A DNA stretch of 64,000 nucleotides, taken from assembly GCF_000021725.1 (NCBI RefSeq), contig NC_012115.1, positions 514,501-578,500 of the forward strand, given 5' to 3'. The translations under genes and the position numbers were made by a program. Shown piece after piece: positions 45,309 through 53,702 of this stretch (the stretch's first letter is position 1; each line of letters opens with the position of its first letter). The stretch is from Nautilia profundicola AmH (lineage in GTDB: Bacteria; Campylobacterota; Campylobacteria; Campylobacterales; Nautiliaceae). The notes under the pieces were generated by a model. That model was not told the origin of the DNA, searched no databases, and saw only the letters and a list, made by a program, of their open reading frames with translations.

Positions 45309-46180
45309 TGAATAATAATAGTTGGAGAATCGAAAATTCTCCAATAACCCCTTTTTTCTTTCAAAATAACTTCTATCATATAAAAAGAGACGATTTATTA
45401 AATGAAATATTTAACGGCAATAAAGCAAGAAAGTTTTATTACTTCTTACAAAATGAATTTCCTGGCATTAAAAGAGTAATTTCATTCGGTTCTAATCAAT
45501 CTAACGCAATGATGAGTTTAAGTGAGCTTTGTAAAATAAAAAAATGGGACTTTATTTATTATACTAATCATATACCAAAATATTTAAGACAAAACCCGGA
45601 AGGAAACTATTTAAAAGCCTTGCAAAACGGTGCGAATATAATTGAAACTTCTTTAAACGGAGAAAAATTAATAAAGTTTGTAAAGTCGCTGAAAGATGAA
45701 GAAACATTAATAATAGAAGAGGGCGGCAGGGTTAAAGAGAGTGAATTTGGTATAAAAAAACTTGCCGAAGAAGTGAATGAATATGCACTTAAACATAATT
45801 TAAAAATATTTCTTCCAAGCGGTACCGGAACGACTGCATATTTTCTTTCAAAGCATGTAAATGTTGAAGTTTTAACAGTTCCCTGTGTAGGCGATGAAAA
45901 TTATCTCAAAAAACAATTTAAATGGCTTGGTGGGGGTAAAACGCCAACAATTTTAAAACCAAGAAAAAAATATCATTATGGAAAACTTTACCCGGAGCTA
46001 TATTATTTATGGGACGATTTAAAAAATTCTGGAATAGAATTTGATTTATTATATGATCCAGTCGGGTGGGATACTGTTTTATACCATAATTTAAAGGACA
46101 TATTATATATCCATCAAGGCGGCGTTTTAGGTAATATAACTATGCTTAAAAGATACGAAAGAAAACTAAAACTCAAATAA
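45308..46180 (+). CDS. PLP-dependent enzyme, ACC deaminase / D-cysteine desulfhydrase type
   Basis: A 290-residue fold-type II PLP enzyme. The PLP lysine is in FNGNKARKFYYF, followed by SFGSNQSNAMMSLSELC, EEGGRVKESEFG and the phosphate loop PSGTGTTAYF. These match the 1-aminocyclopropane-1-carboxylate deaminase and D-cysteine desulfhydrase group; the real substrate cannot be told. It starts one base inside the aldolase stop. The first residues (SWRIENS) come from a GGAGAAT-type sequence that forms a hairpin. Confidence 0.85.
   Translation: MNNNSWRIENSPITPFFFQNNFYHIKRDDLLNEIFNGNKARKFYYFLQNEFPGIKRVISFGSNQSNAMMSLSELCKIKKWDFIYYTNHIPKYLRQNPEGNYLKALQNGANIIETSLNGEKLIKFVKSLKDEETLIIEEGGRVKESEFGIKKLAEEVNEYALKHNLKIFLPSGTGTTAYFLSKHVNVEVLTVPCVGDENYLKKQFKWLGGGKTPTILKPRKKYHYGKLYPELYYLWDDLKNSGIEFDLLYDPVGWDTVLYHNLKDILYIHQGGVLGNITMLKRYERKLKLK
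45322..45344 (+). repeat. Heptamer-derived hairpin at the start of the PLP-enzyme gene
   Basis: TTGGAGAAT-CGAAA-ATTCTCCAA forms a perfect 9-bp stem with a 5-base loop, 14 bases after the ATG. The arms are GGAGAAT words as in the heptamer arrays, so this looks like a decayed or palindromic member of that family. Confidence 0.65.
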
Positions 46181-46289
46181 TTTACTACTTTAATATATTT
46201 AAAATCCATTTAAATAATACCATTTGAATAATGTAACATTTTTGCACATTTTGAAATAAATTAATATAAGTTTAATTTATATATTATTT

Positions 46290-46305
46290 AAATGAACATT
46301 CATTT
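46290..46305 (+). promoter_or_regulatory. Palindromic operator-like site before the hydrogenase operon
   Basis: AAATGAA-CA-TTCATTT is an inverted repeat of 7-base arms, located 41-56 bases before the first Ech-type gene and directly upstream of a -10-like TATACT at about 46314-46319. It thus occupies the -35 region, where a regulator would control transcription. Confidence 0.6.
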
Positions 46306-46345
46306 GCTATTATTATACTATTGCAAAATATTTATGGAGGGTATT

Positions 46346-48205
46346 ATGGATTTATTCATTACAATGAGTATCGTATTGCCGTGGATTGCTGCATTTGTAA
46401 TCTATTTGGCAAAAAACGATTTTTTGACAAATGTACTGTCATTTGCAATGTTACCGATTTTAGGGTATTTTGCATGGATGGTATATTCAAGCGGAAATTT
46501 GCCATATTTGATGGATACGCCAAGTTGGGTGAATTATTTAATTACAGTGTATGATTTCGGACTTTTGGGTTATTTCCTATATCAGGGGATTAAAAACAAA
46601 AGTATGTTGGTATCAGCATTAGCAATTCTTCAATTGGTTCTTTTAATTATCGTCGTTTTAATGATTGAACATTCAAATACTGCAAATATATATGTAGATA
46701 AACTTACTGCGTTTATGTATATGATTGTTGCGATTGTCGGTGTTCCTATTGCAATATTTGCAACAAAATACATGGAATACGACGAAAAAGGAAAACACAG
46801 CTTTGTTGCAATATTAATCTGGTTTTTAGGTGTTATGAATTTTGCCGTAAGTGTTAACAATATAGAGTGGTTTTTTGCGCTGTTTGAAACAACAACACTT
46901 GCTTCATATGTACTGATCAGGTTTAGAATGGACAGGGAAGCTGTAAATAATGCCATTTTAGCTTTATGGATGAATCAGATCGGTGGAGTGGCGATTCTTT
47001 TCGCACTTCTTACATTTATAAAAACAAGCGGAATGTATCATTTTACGGATCTTTTAAATGCAGATCCTAAAACACTTTCTCTTGCGGCTCTCGGGTTTCT
47101 TAGTTTAAGCGCGCTTGTTAAAGGCGCTCAGATGCCGTTTCATAAGTGGCTGCTCGGTGCAATGGTGGCGCCGACACCTGTTAGTGCGATTTTACACTCG
47201 GCTACAATGGTAAAAATCGCTCCTTATCTGCTTCTTAGAATTTCACCAATTATTAAAGGTACGCTTTTAGCGAAACTTTTAATTATAACTACCGGATTTG
47301 TGTTTGTGGCGGCTGCGGTAATTGCCCTTACACAGGATAATTTCAAAAAGATTCTTGCTTATTCGACAATATCTCTGCTCGGGCTTATGATGCTTGCTGC
47401 GGTTGTAGGCACACCTATCGCAATTACAGCAAGTCTGCTTTTAATCCTTTTCCATGCGTTTGCAAAAGGATTCTTGTTTATTGAAGCCGGTGTACTTGAA
47501 AAAGTTTTCCATGTTAAATACATTAAAGAGATGAGAAGACTTATCGAAAGGGCACCTTTAACTTTAATGTTTATTTTCTTCGGATTTTTAAACATGACGT
47601 TTGTGCCTTTCGGTACGTTTATAGGTAAATGGATTATGATCGAAGAGGCAAGCGGTTTTCTAACTCATGGAAGCTATGTGCTTTTAATTCTTTACGTAGG
47701 TGCCGGAAGTGCGTTTTTAAGCGTGCTTTATATGAAAGTATTGGGTATCAGTGTGAGAAAGTCACACGGTATTGAAAAAGTAAAACTTCTGCCGCTTCCA
47801 AAAAGATTCAATTTCGTATCAATCTGGTATTACGCATGGCTTTTGGCACTAACCGTGTTTATTGCGCCGTTTATAGCTACACAGATAGTGCCTATTGCTA
47901 CTGAGCTTAGCGGCAGCGTAGCTAATATTCATGCTGATAACCTTTCACTTGTTATCAACAGTTCGACTCTTTATTTCTGGCAGATTATGGGTGCTTTGGT
48001 TATACTGCTTCTTATCCATGCACTGCCGTTTTTCGTACATTTCAAAAATGTCGATACCGCAATGCCGTATAACTGCGGTGAAGCGTTCCCAAGACACATT
48101 GAAACATACAACTTCGTATGTATTTCAAAATATGAAAACTATTTGATTGCGTTTAGTATTGCACTGTTTGTAATGGTGTTAGTTCTCGGAGGAGGTTTAT
48201 TATGA
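46346..48205 (+). CDS. Ech-type hydrogenase membrane subunit A (NuoL-like)
   Basis: A 619-residue multi-helix protein related to NuoL/HyfB and EchA, the ion-pumping antiporter-like subunit. The antiporter core is visible: NIEWFFALFETTTLASYVLI, LVKGAQMPFHKWLLGAMVAPTPVSAILHSATMV abridged here to its motifs KGAQMPFHKWL and PTPVSAILHSATMV, and AYSTISLLGLMMLA. Start ATG 46346 is chosen because GGAGGG precedes it; the in-frame ATG at 46292 lies inside the operator-like palindrome. It overlaps the next subunit by 4 bases. Confidence 0.94.
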   Translation: MDLFITMSIVLPWIAAFVIYLAKNDFLTNVLSFAMLPILGYFAWMVYSSGNLPYLMDTPSWVNYLITVYDFGLLGYFLYQGIKNKSMLVSALAILQLVLLIIVVLMIEHSNTANIYVDKLTAFMYMIVAIVGVPIAIFATKYMEYDEKGKHSFVAILIWFLGVMNFAVSVNNIEWFFALFETTTLASYVLIRFRMDREAVNNAILALWMNQIGGVAILFALLTFIKTSGMYHFTDLLNADPKTLSLAALGFLSLSALVKGAQMPFHKWLLGAMVAPTPVSAILHSATMVKIAPYLLLRISPIIKGTLLAKLLIITTGFVFVAAAVIALTQDNFKKILAYSTISLLGLMMLAAVVGTPIAITASLLLILFHAFAKGFLFIEAGVLEKVFHVKYIKEMRRLIERAPLTLMFIFFGFLNMTFVPFGTFIGKWIMIEEASGFLTHGSYVLLILYVGAGSAFLSVLYMKVLGISVRKSHGIEKVKLLPLPKRFNFVSIWYYAWLLALTVFIAPFIATQIVPIATELSGSVANIHADNLSLVINSSTLYFWQIMGALVILLLIHALPFFVHFKNVDTAMPYNCGEAFPRHIETYNFVCISKYENYLIAFSIALFVMVLVLGGGLL

Positions 48206-49041
48206 ATCAAACGTTTATGCTGATTTTAACTTTATTTGCGCCGATAATAGGCGGTTTTGTTTACGGAGTCGAGAGAATCGTAAAAGCCAGAATGCAAAGC
48301 AGGGTGGGGCCTCCACTTATGCAGCCTTTTTACGACTTTTTTAAATTAATGGACAAAAGACCTATGATGGTTCATTCCCTGCATGCGGTAATGGGGATTA
48401 TGTATTTTGTAGCGAGCTGGTTTGCGCTTCTTGTGCTGTTTATGGGTAATGACCTGCTTGTTGCGGTATTTTTCCATGTTATTGCGGTACTTGCACTTAC
48501 AATCGGTGCGTTTAGTGTAAGAAGTCCTTATAGTGTTATCGGTGCTATGAGAGAGCTTATGCATATGATAAGTTATGAGCCTTTGATGGTGCTTATGGTG
48601 GTAGGATTTTACCAGGTGGTAGGTAGTTTTAATTTAAAAGATATTTTAAGTTATGAAGGAATCCCTCTGCTGCAGCTGCCGGTTGTGTTTGTGGCGTTTG
48701 TGCTTGCTATTCCTATGATGCTGCACAAATCCCCTTTTGACGTTGCGGAAGCTCATCAGGAAATTGTCGGCGGACCTGAAATCGAATACAGCGGACCGTT
48801 TTACGAAGCAGTTTATACAGGTAAATGGATAGAGTATGTATATGTGTTTTTCTTTGTGTTTTTATTCGGTGGAAGCCACTACTGGCTTGGCGCACTGCTT
48901 GTGCTGTTCGTATTTTTATTCGTAAATGCGCTTGACAATGCAACTGCAAGGCTTGATTTCAGAAGAATGGTTAAGTTTTCATGGTTTGTACTGATTCCTA
49001 TTTCAGCGCTTAATATTATATTTTTGGCATTATGGAGGTAA
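48202..49041 (+). CDS. Ech-type hydrogenase membrane subunit B (NuoH-like)
   Basis: A 279-residue membrane protein of the NuoH/HyfC/EchB family, which links the soluble arm to the ion-pumping part. Family motifs: GFVYGVERIVKARMQSRVGP, LMHMISYEPLMVL, and KSPFDVAEAHQEIVGGPEIE with its conserved acidic residues. It overlaps both neighbours (4 and 10 bases), as expected for an obligate complex. Confidence 0.95.
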   Translation: MNQTFMLILTLFAPIIGGFVYGVERIVKARMQSRVGPPLMQPFYDFFKLMDKRPMMVHSLHAVMGIMYFVASWFALLVLFMGNDLLVAVFFHVIAVLALTIGAFSVRSPYSVIGAMRELMHMISYEPLMVLMVVGFYQVVGSFNLKDILSYEGIPLLQLPVVFVAFVLAIPMMLHKSPFDVAEAHQEIVGGPEIEYSGPFYEAVYTGKWIEYVYVFFFVFLFGGSHYWLGALLVLFVFLFVNALDNATARLDFRRMVKFSWFVLIPISALNIIFLALWR

Positions 49042-49538
49042 TTATGGGAATATTCACTAAATTCAGAAAAAAATCCCCTTGGATTTTGCATTACAACACA
49101 GGCGGATGTAACGGATGCGATATTGAAATACTTGCGGCTCTTGCACCGAAATACGATATTGAGAGATTTGGGATGTTAAACAGGGGAAATCCTAAGCAGT
49201 CAGATATTCTGCTGGTAACTGGTCCGGTTACGAAAAGATGCCGCGATGTGCTTAGAAGACTCTATCTTGAAATGCCGGAGCCGAAAGTGGTTGTGGCTAT
49301 GGGCGCATGTGCTCACGGCGGGGGAATTTTCAGGGATTTTTACCATGTGGAAAACGGGGTTGACAACATAATTCCCGTAGATGTATGGATTCCCGGATGT
49401 GCCCCGAGGGTTGAAGCCGTAATTGACGGAATGGTTGAAGCGGTTAAAATCTGGGAGAAAAAAACAAAAGAAAAAGAGTTTATGAGAAATCATTCAAATG
49501 AATTACTTGAAAAATTAGGAGCGAGAAATGACGATTAA
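49032..49538 (+). CDS. Ech-type hydrogenase small subunit C (NuoB-like)
   Basis: A 168-residue electron-transfer subunit carrying the proximal [4Fe-4S] cluster. Ligands are seen in TGGCNGCDIE, MGACAHGGG and IPGCAPR, the pattern of EchC/HycG/NuoB. Start ATG lies inside the end of subunit B with GGAGG upstream. Overlaps subunit D by 11 bases. Confidence 0.95.
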   Translation: MEVIMGIFTKFRKKSPWILHYNTGGCNGCDIEILAALAPKYDIERFGMLNRGNPKQSDILLVTGPVTKRCRDVLRRLYLEMPEPKVVVAMGACAHGGGIFRDFYHVENGVDNIIPVDVWIPGCAPRVEAVIDGMVEAVKIWEKKTKEKEFMRNHSNELLEKLGARNDD

Positions 49539-49899
49539 TCCTGAAATAACCTTTTTTGAAGCCACAATAGACAATGTGGTGGATTTGATAAAAGCATGGT
49601 ATGACGAAAAAAAATATCACTACGTAACGGTAAACGCTACAGACAACGGCGGAAACGTAACAATTGACTGGATATTTTCAAAATATTACGACAAAAACAA
49701 ACTGGTAGTGTTTAGAGCCGAGAATGTTGCGTATGATGCAAAAATCCCTTCAATCGTAAGCGTTGTTCCGAGTGCTTGGATTGCTGAATGGGAACTGGCA
49801 GACTTGTTCGGACTTGATGTAGAAAATGCGGCAAAAGGTGTGTTTATCGAACCGGATGCACCGCAGGCGCCGCTTAGAAAAGGGGAAGCAAATGGGTAA
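49528..49899 (+). CDS. Ech-type hydrogenase subunit D (NuoC-like)
   Basis: A 123-residue protein related to the 30-kDa NuoC subunit and EchD. The end motif AEWELADLFGLDVENAAKGVFIEP matches the family's E-R-E/D-LFG region, although the canonical arginine is replaced (EWEL). It overlaps the large subunit by 8 bases. As in Ech enzymes, subunits C and D are separate genes rather than a NuoCD fusion. Confidence 0.9.
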   Translation: MTINPEITFFEATIDNVVDLIKAWYDEKKYHYVTVNATDNGGNVTIDWIFSKYYDKNKLVVFRAENVAYDAKIPSIVSVVPSAWIAEWELADLFGLDVENAAKGVFIEPDAPQAPLRKGEANG

Positions 49900-50977
49900 T
49901 AAAATAATTGTACCTTTCGGATCACAGCATGTTGCGCTGCCGGAGCCGGTGAGCTTTTTATTTGAAACACAAAACGAAGTTATTACTGATGTAACGGTTA
50001 ATATCGGATATGTACACAGAGGTATAGAAAAAGCTGCGATTACGAGGTTTGAATATACTCAGCTGCCGTATCTTGTGGCAAGGGTGTGCGGGCTTTGCTC
50101 TATCACTCACGCTGGTGCATATACACATGGTATTGAAAAACTGCTCGGAATTGAAACGAATAAAAAAATAGACTATTTAAGAATGCTTGTGGTGGAGCTT
50201 GACAGAATCCACTCCCACATGCTTGCAAACGGTCACGTAGCGGAGGTTGTAGGATATGAGAACCTCTTTATGCAGACATTCAGATACAGAGAAGACGTAA
50301 TGGACATACTTGAGAGAATCACCGGAAACAGGGTTCAGTACGATTATCAGATAATAGGCGGTGTTGCGAGAGACTTCGATAAAGAAACCGAAGATTTTGC
50401 AAGGGAGAAACTTTTAACGCTTAAAGCAAATACAGAAAAATTAATTGAGTTTTTTGAAAACGACTACACTTTCGCTCTTAAAACAAAAGGCGTGGGTACA
50501 ATCTCAAAAGAGATGGCCGAAAAATTCAATGCAGCAGGTCCGATCGCAAGAGCCAGCGGACTTGAAACGGATGCAAGGGCTGAATATGATTATCTTCCGT
50601 TTGAAGAAGTGGGATACAAACTCCAAACAAGAACCGAAGGCGATGTATGGGCCAGAAACATGGTGAGATTTGATGAAATTATGAATTCAATCGAAATGTG
50701 TCTAAATATTCTTGACGGTATTCCTGAAGGTGAGCACAGGGTTAAAGTAAAAGGAAGACCGGACGGAGAAACTTTTGTAAGGGTTGAAGCGCCGAGGGGT
50801 GAATGTTTTTATTATCTAAAAGGAAACAAAACAAAAGTACTTGAGAGAGTAAGAATCAGAGTGCCGACATATGCAAACATTCCTGTTTTAAAAGAGCTGT
50901 TTGTAGGTGAAAAATATTCTGACGCCCAGGCGATAGTGCTCAGTTTCGATCCTTGTATGAGCTGTACGGCGAGATAA
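49892..50977 (+). CDS. Ech-type [NiFe]-hydrogenase large subunit E (NuoD-like)
   Basis: Catalytic subunit, 361 residues, with the four nickel ligands in RVCGLC (Cys66, Cys69) and DPCMSC (Cys355, Cys358). The protein ends at ...CTAR, so there is no C-terminal extension and no maturation peptidase should be needed, as known for CooH. ATG 49892 is chosen for the GGGGAAGC upstream and the conserved IIVPFGSQHVALPEP start. HypF-made cyanide ligands are needed here. The order L-H-B-C-D-I of NuoL, H, B, C, D and I homologues equals echABCDEF. Confidence 0.96.
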   Translation: MGNKIIVPFGSQHVALPEPVSFLFETQNEVITDVTVNIGYVHRGIEKAAITRFEYTQLPYLVARVCGLCSITHAGAYTHGIEKLLGIETNKKIDYLRMLVVELDRIHSHMLANGHVAEVVGYENLFMQTFRYREDVMDILERITGNRVQYDYQIIGGVARDFDKETEDFAREKLLTLKANTEKLIEFFENDYTFALKTKGVGTISKEMAEKFNAAGPIARASGLETDARAEYDYLPFEEVGYKLQTRTEGDVWARNMVRFDEIMNSIEMCLNILDGIPEGEHRVKVKGRPDGETFVRVEAPRGECFYYLKGNKTKVLERVRIRVPTYANIPVLKELFVGEKYSDAQAIVLSFDPCMSCTAR

Positions 50978-50987
50978 AGGAGTAAAA

Positions 50988-51494
50988 ATGATACAAATGT
51001 TTATAGAGTCACTAAAAAACCTCGTTTCAAAGCCTGAAACGATTAAATATCCTTTTGCCCCGTCTCCTGAGCCTAAAGGATACAGAGGGACCATTCTTTA
51101 CAATGAAGAGCTTTGTATTTTTTGTGACAAATGCGAAAATATATGTCCTCCGGGAGCTATAAAATTTGAAGTTGTGGATATTGAGAGCGGTAAGAAACAG
51201 TATAACTACAACCCATATCTGTGTATTTACTGCGGTGCGTGTGTCGATGCTTGTCCTAAAGCGGAAGAAGGGTGTTTAACACAGGCTGAAGTTAGAACTC
51301 CTGTAATGGGTGAGAGTGTTATTAAAGACCCTAAGCTCGGATATTTTATCAACGAAATAGATAATCCTAAAGAAGTTGAAAAAAAATGGCGCGAGCTTGA
51401 AATCAGAGCTGCAAAAAGCCGTGAAGAACTTGCCGAATATAAAAAAGCAAAAAGAGCCGCGGCAAAAGCAGCAAAAGCAAAAGCCTCAGAATAA
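50988..51494 (+). CDS. Ech-type hydrogenase ferredoxin subunit F (NuoI-like)
   Basis: A 168-residue protein with two [4Fe-4S] motifs (CIFCDKCENICPPGAI and CIYCGACVDACPKAEEGC), the NuoI/EchF polyferredoxin-type subunit that exchanges electrons with a soluble ferredoxin. The C-terminus is an Ala/Lys-rich tail (KKAKRAAAKAAKAKA). It follows subunit E by 10 bases with AAAGGAG and closes the operon. Confidence 0.94.
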   Translation: MIQMFIESLKNLVSKPETIKYPFAPSPEPKGYRGTILYNEELCIFCDKCENICPPGAIKFEVVDIESGKKQYNYNPYLCIYCGACVDACPKAEEGCLTQAEVRTPVMGESVIKDPKLGYFINEIDNPKEVEKKWRELEIRAAKSREELAEYKKAKRAAAKAAKAKASE

Positions 51495-51519
51495 TCTTCT
51501 CTTTTTTCTTTTTTAGGTG

Positions 51520-51551
51520 TATAATAACCTTATGAATATAAATTCATAAGG
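51520..51551 (+). promoter_or_regulatory. -10 box and leader hairpin of the dehydrogenase gene
   Basis: TATAAT at 51520-51525 is followed 2 bases later by a perfect 10-bp inverted repeat CCTTATGAAT-ATAA-ATTCATAAGG (51528-51551). Its right arm includes the AAGGA ribosome-binding site of the dehydrogenase gene. It could be an operator over the transcription start or a hairpin that hides the ribosome-binding site. Confidence 0.7.
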
Positions 51552-51558
51552 ATCCGCT

Positions 51559-52470
51559 ATGAAAATCGCCTTTTTTGAAATTAAACCCGAAGAAAAATCC
51601 TTCTTTGAACAAAATCTAAAAGAGCATGAGTTATATTTTTTTGAAAAACCCGTAAATGAGTATGAGGGTGTTTTTGATTTTGATGTGATATCCGTATTTA
51701 TTCATTCAAAAGTAGACAAAAACACACTAAAACGTTTTGTTAATCTAAAATATATCCAGACGCGCTCAACCGGTGTTGATCATCTTGATTTGGAAGAAAT
51801 CTATAAAAGAGGGATAGTTGCAAGTAATGTAGTAGGGTATGCTGGACCTGCGGTAGGAGAGTTTTCTTTTTCACTGCTTTTTGAGGCTATCAGGAAGACT
51901 TATATTGCAATAAACAGACTTAAAGAAGGCAGTTTATATTATGCCGATTTAAAGGGTTGTGAAATAGCCGGTAAAACAGTAGGGATATTGGGACTCGGCA
52001 CAATTGGAAAATATATAGCCAAACTCGCGTTGGGGTTTAATGCGGAAGTCATCGGATTTAATAGAAGTATAAAAAACATACCCGGTGTAGAATACACAAC
52101 AAATCTTGAATATGTGCTTAAAAATAGTGATTTTTTATTTATAGCCTTACCACTTACAAAAGCAACAAAAAATTTGATAAATAAAGAAAATATAATATCT
52201 TTTAAAGGAAAAGTAATAGTTAATCCTGCAAGAGCAGAAATAATCCAAAAAGAAGTGTATGAGTCGTTTGAGGGGATAATTGCTGCGGATGTGCTTCCAG
52301 ATTGGGATTTGGCAAAAAAAGAGAATATAATCGCCACACCTCATATGGCTTATTATACTAAAGAGGCGCTGTTTAGAATTATGGAAATATCACTTGAAAA
52401 CTTAAAGGATTTCTTAAACGGAAACAAACCTCGAAACTGTCTTAAAATATTCTATGAAAAGGAGAAGTAG
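51559..52470 (+). CDS. D-isomer-specific 2-hydroxyacid dehydrogenase
   Basis: A 303-residue NAD-dependent oxidoreductase of the lactate/phosphoglycerate dehydrogenase family. Visible: the catalytic arginine region IQTRSTGVDHLDLEE, the Rossmann motif GKTVGILGLGTIGKYIAKLA, and TPHMAYYTKEAL with the catalytic histidine. It may reduce a 2-oxoacid (for example pyruvate to D-lactate); the substrate is not fixed by sequence. Followed without a gap by a tetraheme cytochrome gene. Confidence 0.9.
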   Translation: MKIAFFEIKPEEKSFFEQNLKEHELYFFEKPVNEYEGVFDFDVISVFIHSKVDKNTLKRFVNLKYIQTRSTGVDHLDLEEIYKRGIVASNVVGYAGPAVGEFSFSLLFEAIRKTYIAINRLKEGSLYYADLKGCEIAGKTVGILGLGTIGKYIAKLALGFNAEVIGFNRSIKNIPGVEYTTNLEYVLKNSDFLFIALPLTKATKNLINKENIISFKGKVIVNPARAEIIQKEVYESFEGIIAADVLPDWDLAKKENIIATPHMAYYTKEALFRIMEISLENLKDFLNGNKPRNCLKIFYEKEK

Positions 52471-52827
52471 ATGATGAAATATGTTTCAGCACTGTTTTTA
52501 ACGCTTAGTATTGCATTTTCATGCAGCAGTGACTGTCTTGAGTGCCATCCTAAATTAAAACCTTTAGAGTACGACAAACACAATAAATATTATAAAAAGC
52601 ACCATTTTTTAATAACATGTACAAAATGTCATCCTAATCACAATGAAAAAGCTATGAGTGAATGCGGTGCGGACTGCTTTGACTGTCACAGTAGGGAAAA
52701 ACTAACTCACACTCCGATTCCTGAACATCAAAAACTAAAAACATGTACAAAATGTCATAAAGATACATTAAAAGAGATTATTCCGCAAAGTCCAACAAAT
52801 GATTTTCTAAATTTTCAAAAAAAATAA
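52471..52827 (+). CDS. Small periplasmic tetraheme c-type cytochrome
   Basis: A 118-residue exported protein with four CxxCH heme-binding motifs (CLECH, CTKCH, CFDCH, CTKCH) and several extra histidines that can serve as distal ligands. The signal peptide covers about residues 1-17; the cysteine after AFS may be lipidated. It resembles small cytochromes c of the c3/c7 type that relay low-potential electrons in the periplasm. It begins at the base after the dehydrogenase stop. Confidence 0.88.
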   Translation: MMKYVSALFLTLSIAFSCSSDCLECHPKLKPLEYDKHNKYYKKHHFLITCTKCHPNHNEKAMSECGADCFDCHSREKLTHTPIPEHQKLKTCTKCHKDTLKEIIPQSPTNDFLNFQKK

Positions 52828-52856
52828 AAAATTTTTGAATTTTTTGAAAAAATCTA

Positions 52857-52885
52857 TTGACATTAAAAAATAATTTCCATATAAT
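52857..52885 (+). promoter_or_regulatory. Consensus promoter of the tRNA array
   Basis: TTGACA at 52857-52862 and TATAAT at 52880-52885 with a 17-base spacer, 36 bases before the first tRNA. This is a strong sigma-70 promoter. Confidence 0.88.
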
Positions 52886-52920
52886 TTCAGTCCACAACGA
52901 CAAGTTGTGAAAGAAAAGCT

Positions 52921-52996
52921 GACCCGTTAGCTCAGTCGGTAGAGCATCTGCCTTTTAAGCAGAGGGCCGTTGGTTCGAATCCAACACGGGTCACCA
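52921..52996 (+). tRNA. tRNA-Lys (anticodon UUU)
   Basis: A 76-base cloverleaf: acceptor GACCCGT/ACGGGTC, anticodon loop CTTTTAA with TTT, T loop GGTTCGAATCC, and an encoded CCA end. First of four tRNAs in an array. Confidence 0.97.
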
Positions 52997-53002
52997 CGCT
53001 AT

Positions 53003-53077
<75 letters not shown>

Positions 53078-53113
53078 CTTCTAAAAGTCCTAATCCTTTA
53101 ATAAAATGTTGTT

Positions 53114-53189
53114 GGTCGCTTAGCTCAGTTGGGAGAGCACCAGCCTTACAAGCTGGGGGTCGCAGGTTCGAGCCCTGCAGCGACCACCA
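53114..53189 (+). tRNA. tRNA-Val (anticodon UAC)
   Basis: A 76-base cloverleaf: acceptor GGTCGCT/AGCGACC, anticodon stem around CTTACAA with TAC, T loop GGTTCGAGCCC, and encoded CCA. Confidence 0.97.
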
Positions 53190-53206
53190 CCTACAATGCT
53201 AAGTGT

Positions 53207-53283
<77 letters not shown>

Positions 53284-53454
53284 TTTGAAAACACTTCCTA
53301 TAAAGTGTCTGTCACCAAAACGTTATTGCTGTTTATCTTATTTTACATTTTCCTTACATAGATTAAAATGTGATAAGTTATTTTAATATGATTTTATTGA
53401 TAATATTCTTTTGTGATGTATAATAGAATTATAAAAATAGTGTAGGGAAAATCA

Positions 53455-53700
53455 ATGACTCCAGAAGAGATGATCTTACGTAATATCGTCGAAAATGAAG
53501 ATATTGGCATGAGATTTAAATTAAAAGCTATGGAAGCTTTAAAAATAGATAATGTATTTGATCTAATAGAGTTTGCTAAAAAATTTAATTTAAAAGTTGA
53601 TATTGATATTTCCCAAGATTTAAAAACCAATAAAGAAAAAGTTTATTATCTTTTAAATGAAGAGTATTATAAATTACGAGATAATAAATTTGAATTTTGA
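53455..53700 (+). CDS. Small helical protein of unknown function
   Basis: An 81-residue charged protein, mostly helical (MGMRFKLKAMEALKIDNVFDLI region), with no recognised family. A TATAAT box at 53419-53424 and AGGGAAA before the ATG support expression. It ends 2 bases before the convergent YkgJ-like gene. The alternating Leu/Ile/Lys pattern suggests a protein-protein interaction role, but nothing specific can be said. Confidence 0.6.
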   Translation: MTPEEMILRNIVENEDIGMRFKLKAMEALKIDNVFDLIEFAKKFNLKVDIDISQDLKTNKEKVYYLLNEEYYKLRDNKFEF

Positions 53701-53702
53701 TA

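Noticed and set aside
46292-46345. Upstream ATG extending the NuoL-like subunit by 18 residues
   Set aside because: It lies inside the operator-like palindrome and upstream of the -10-like box, with no ribosome-binding site; GGAGGG supports the start at 46346.
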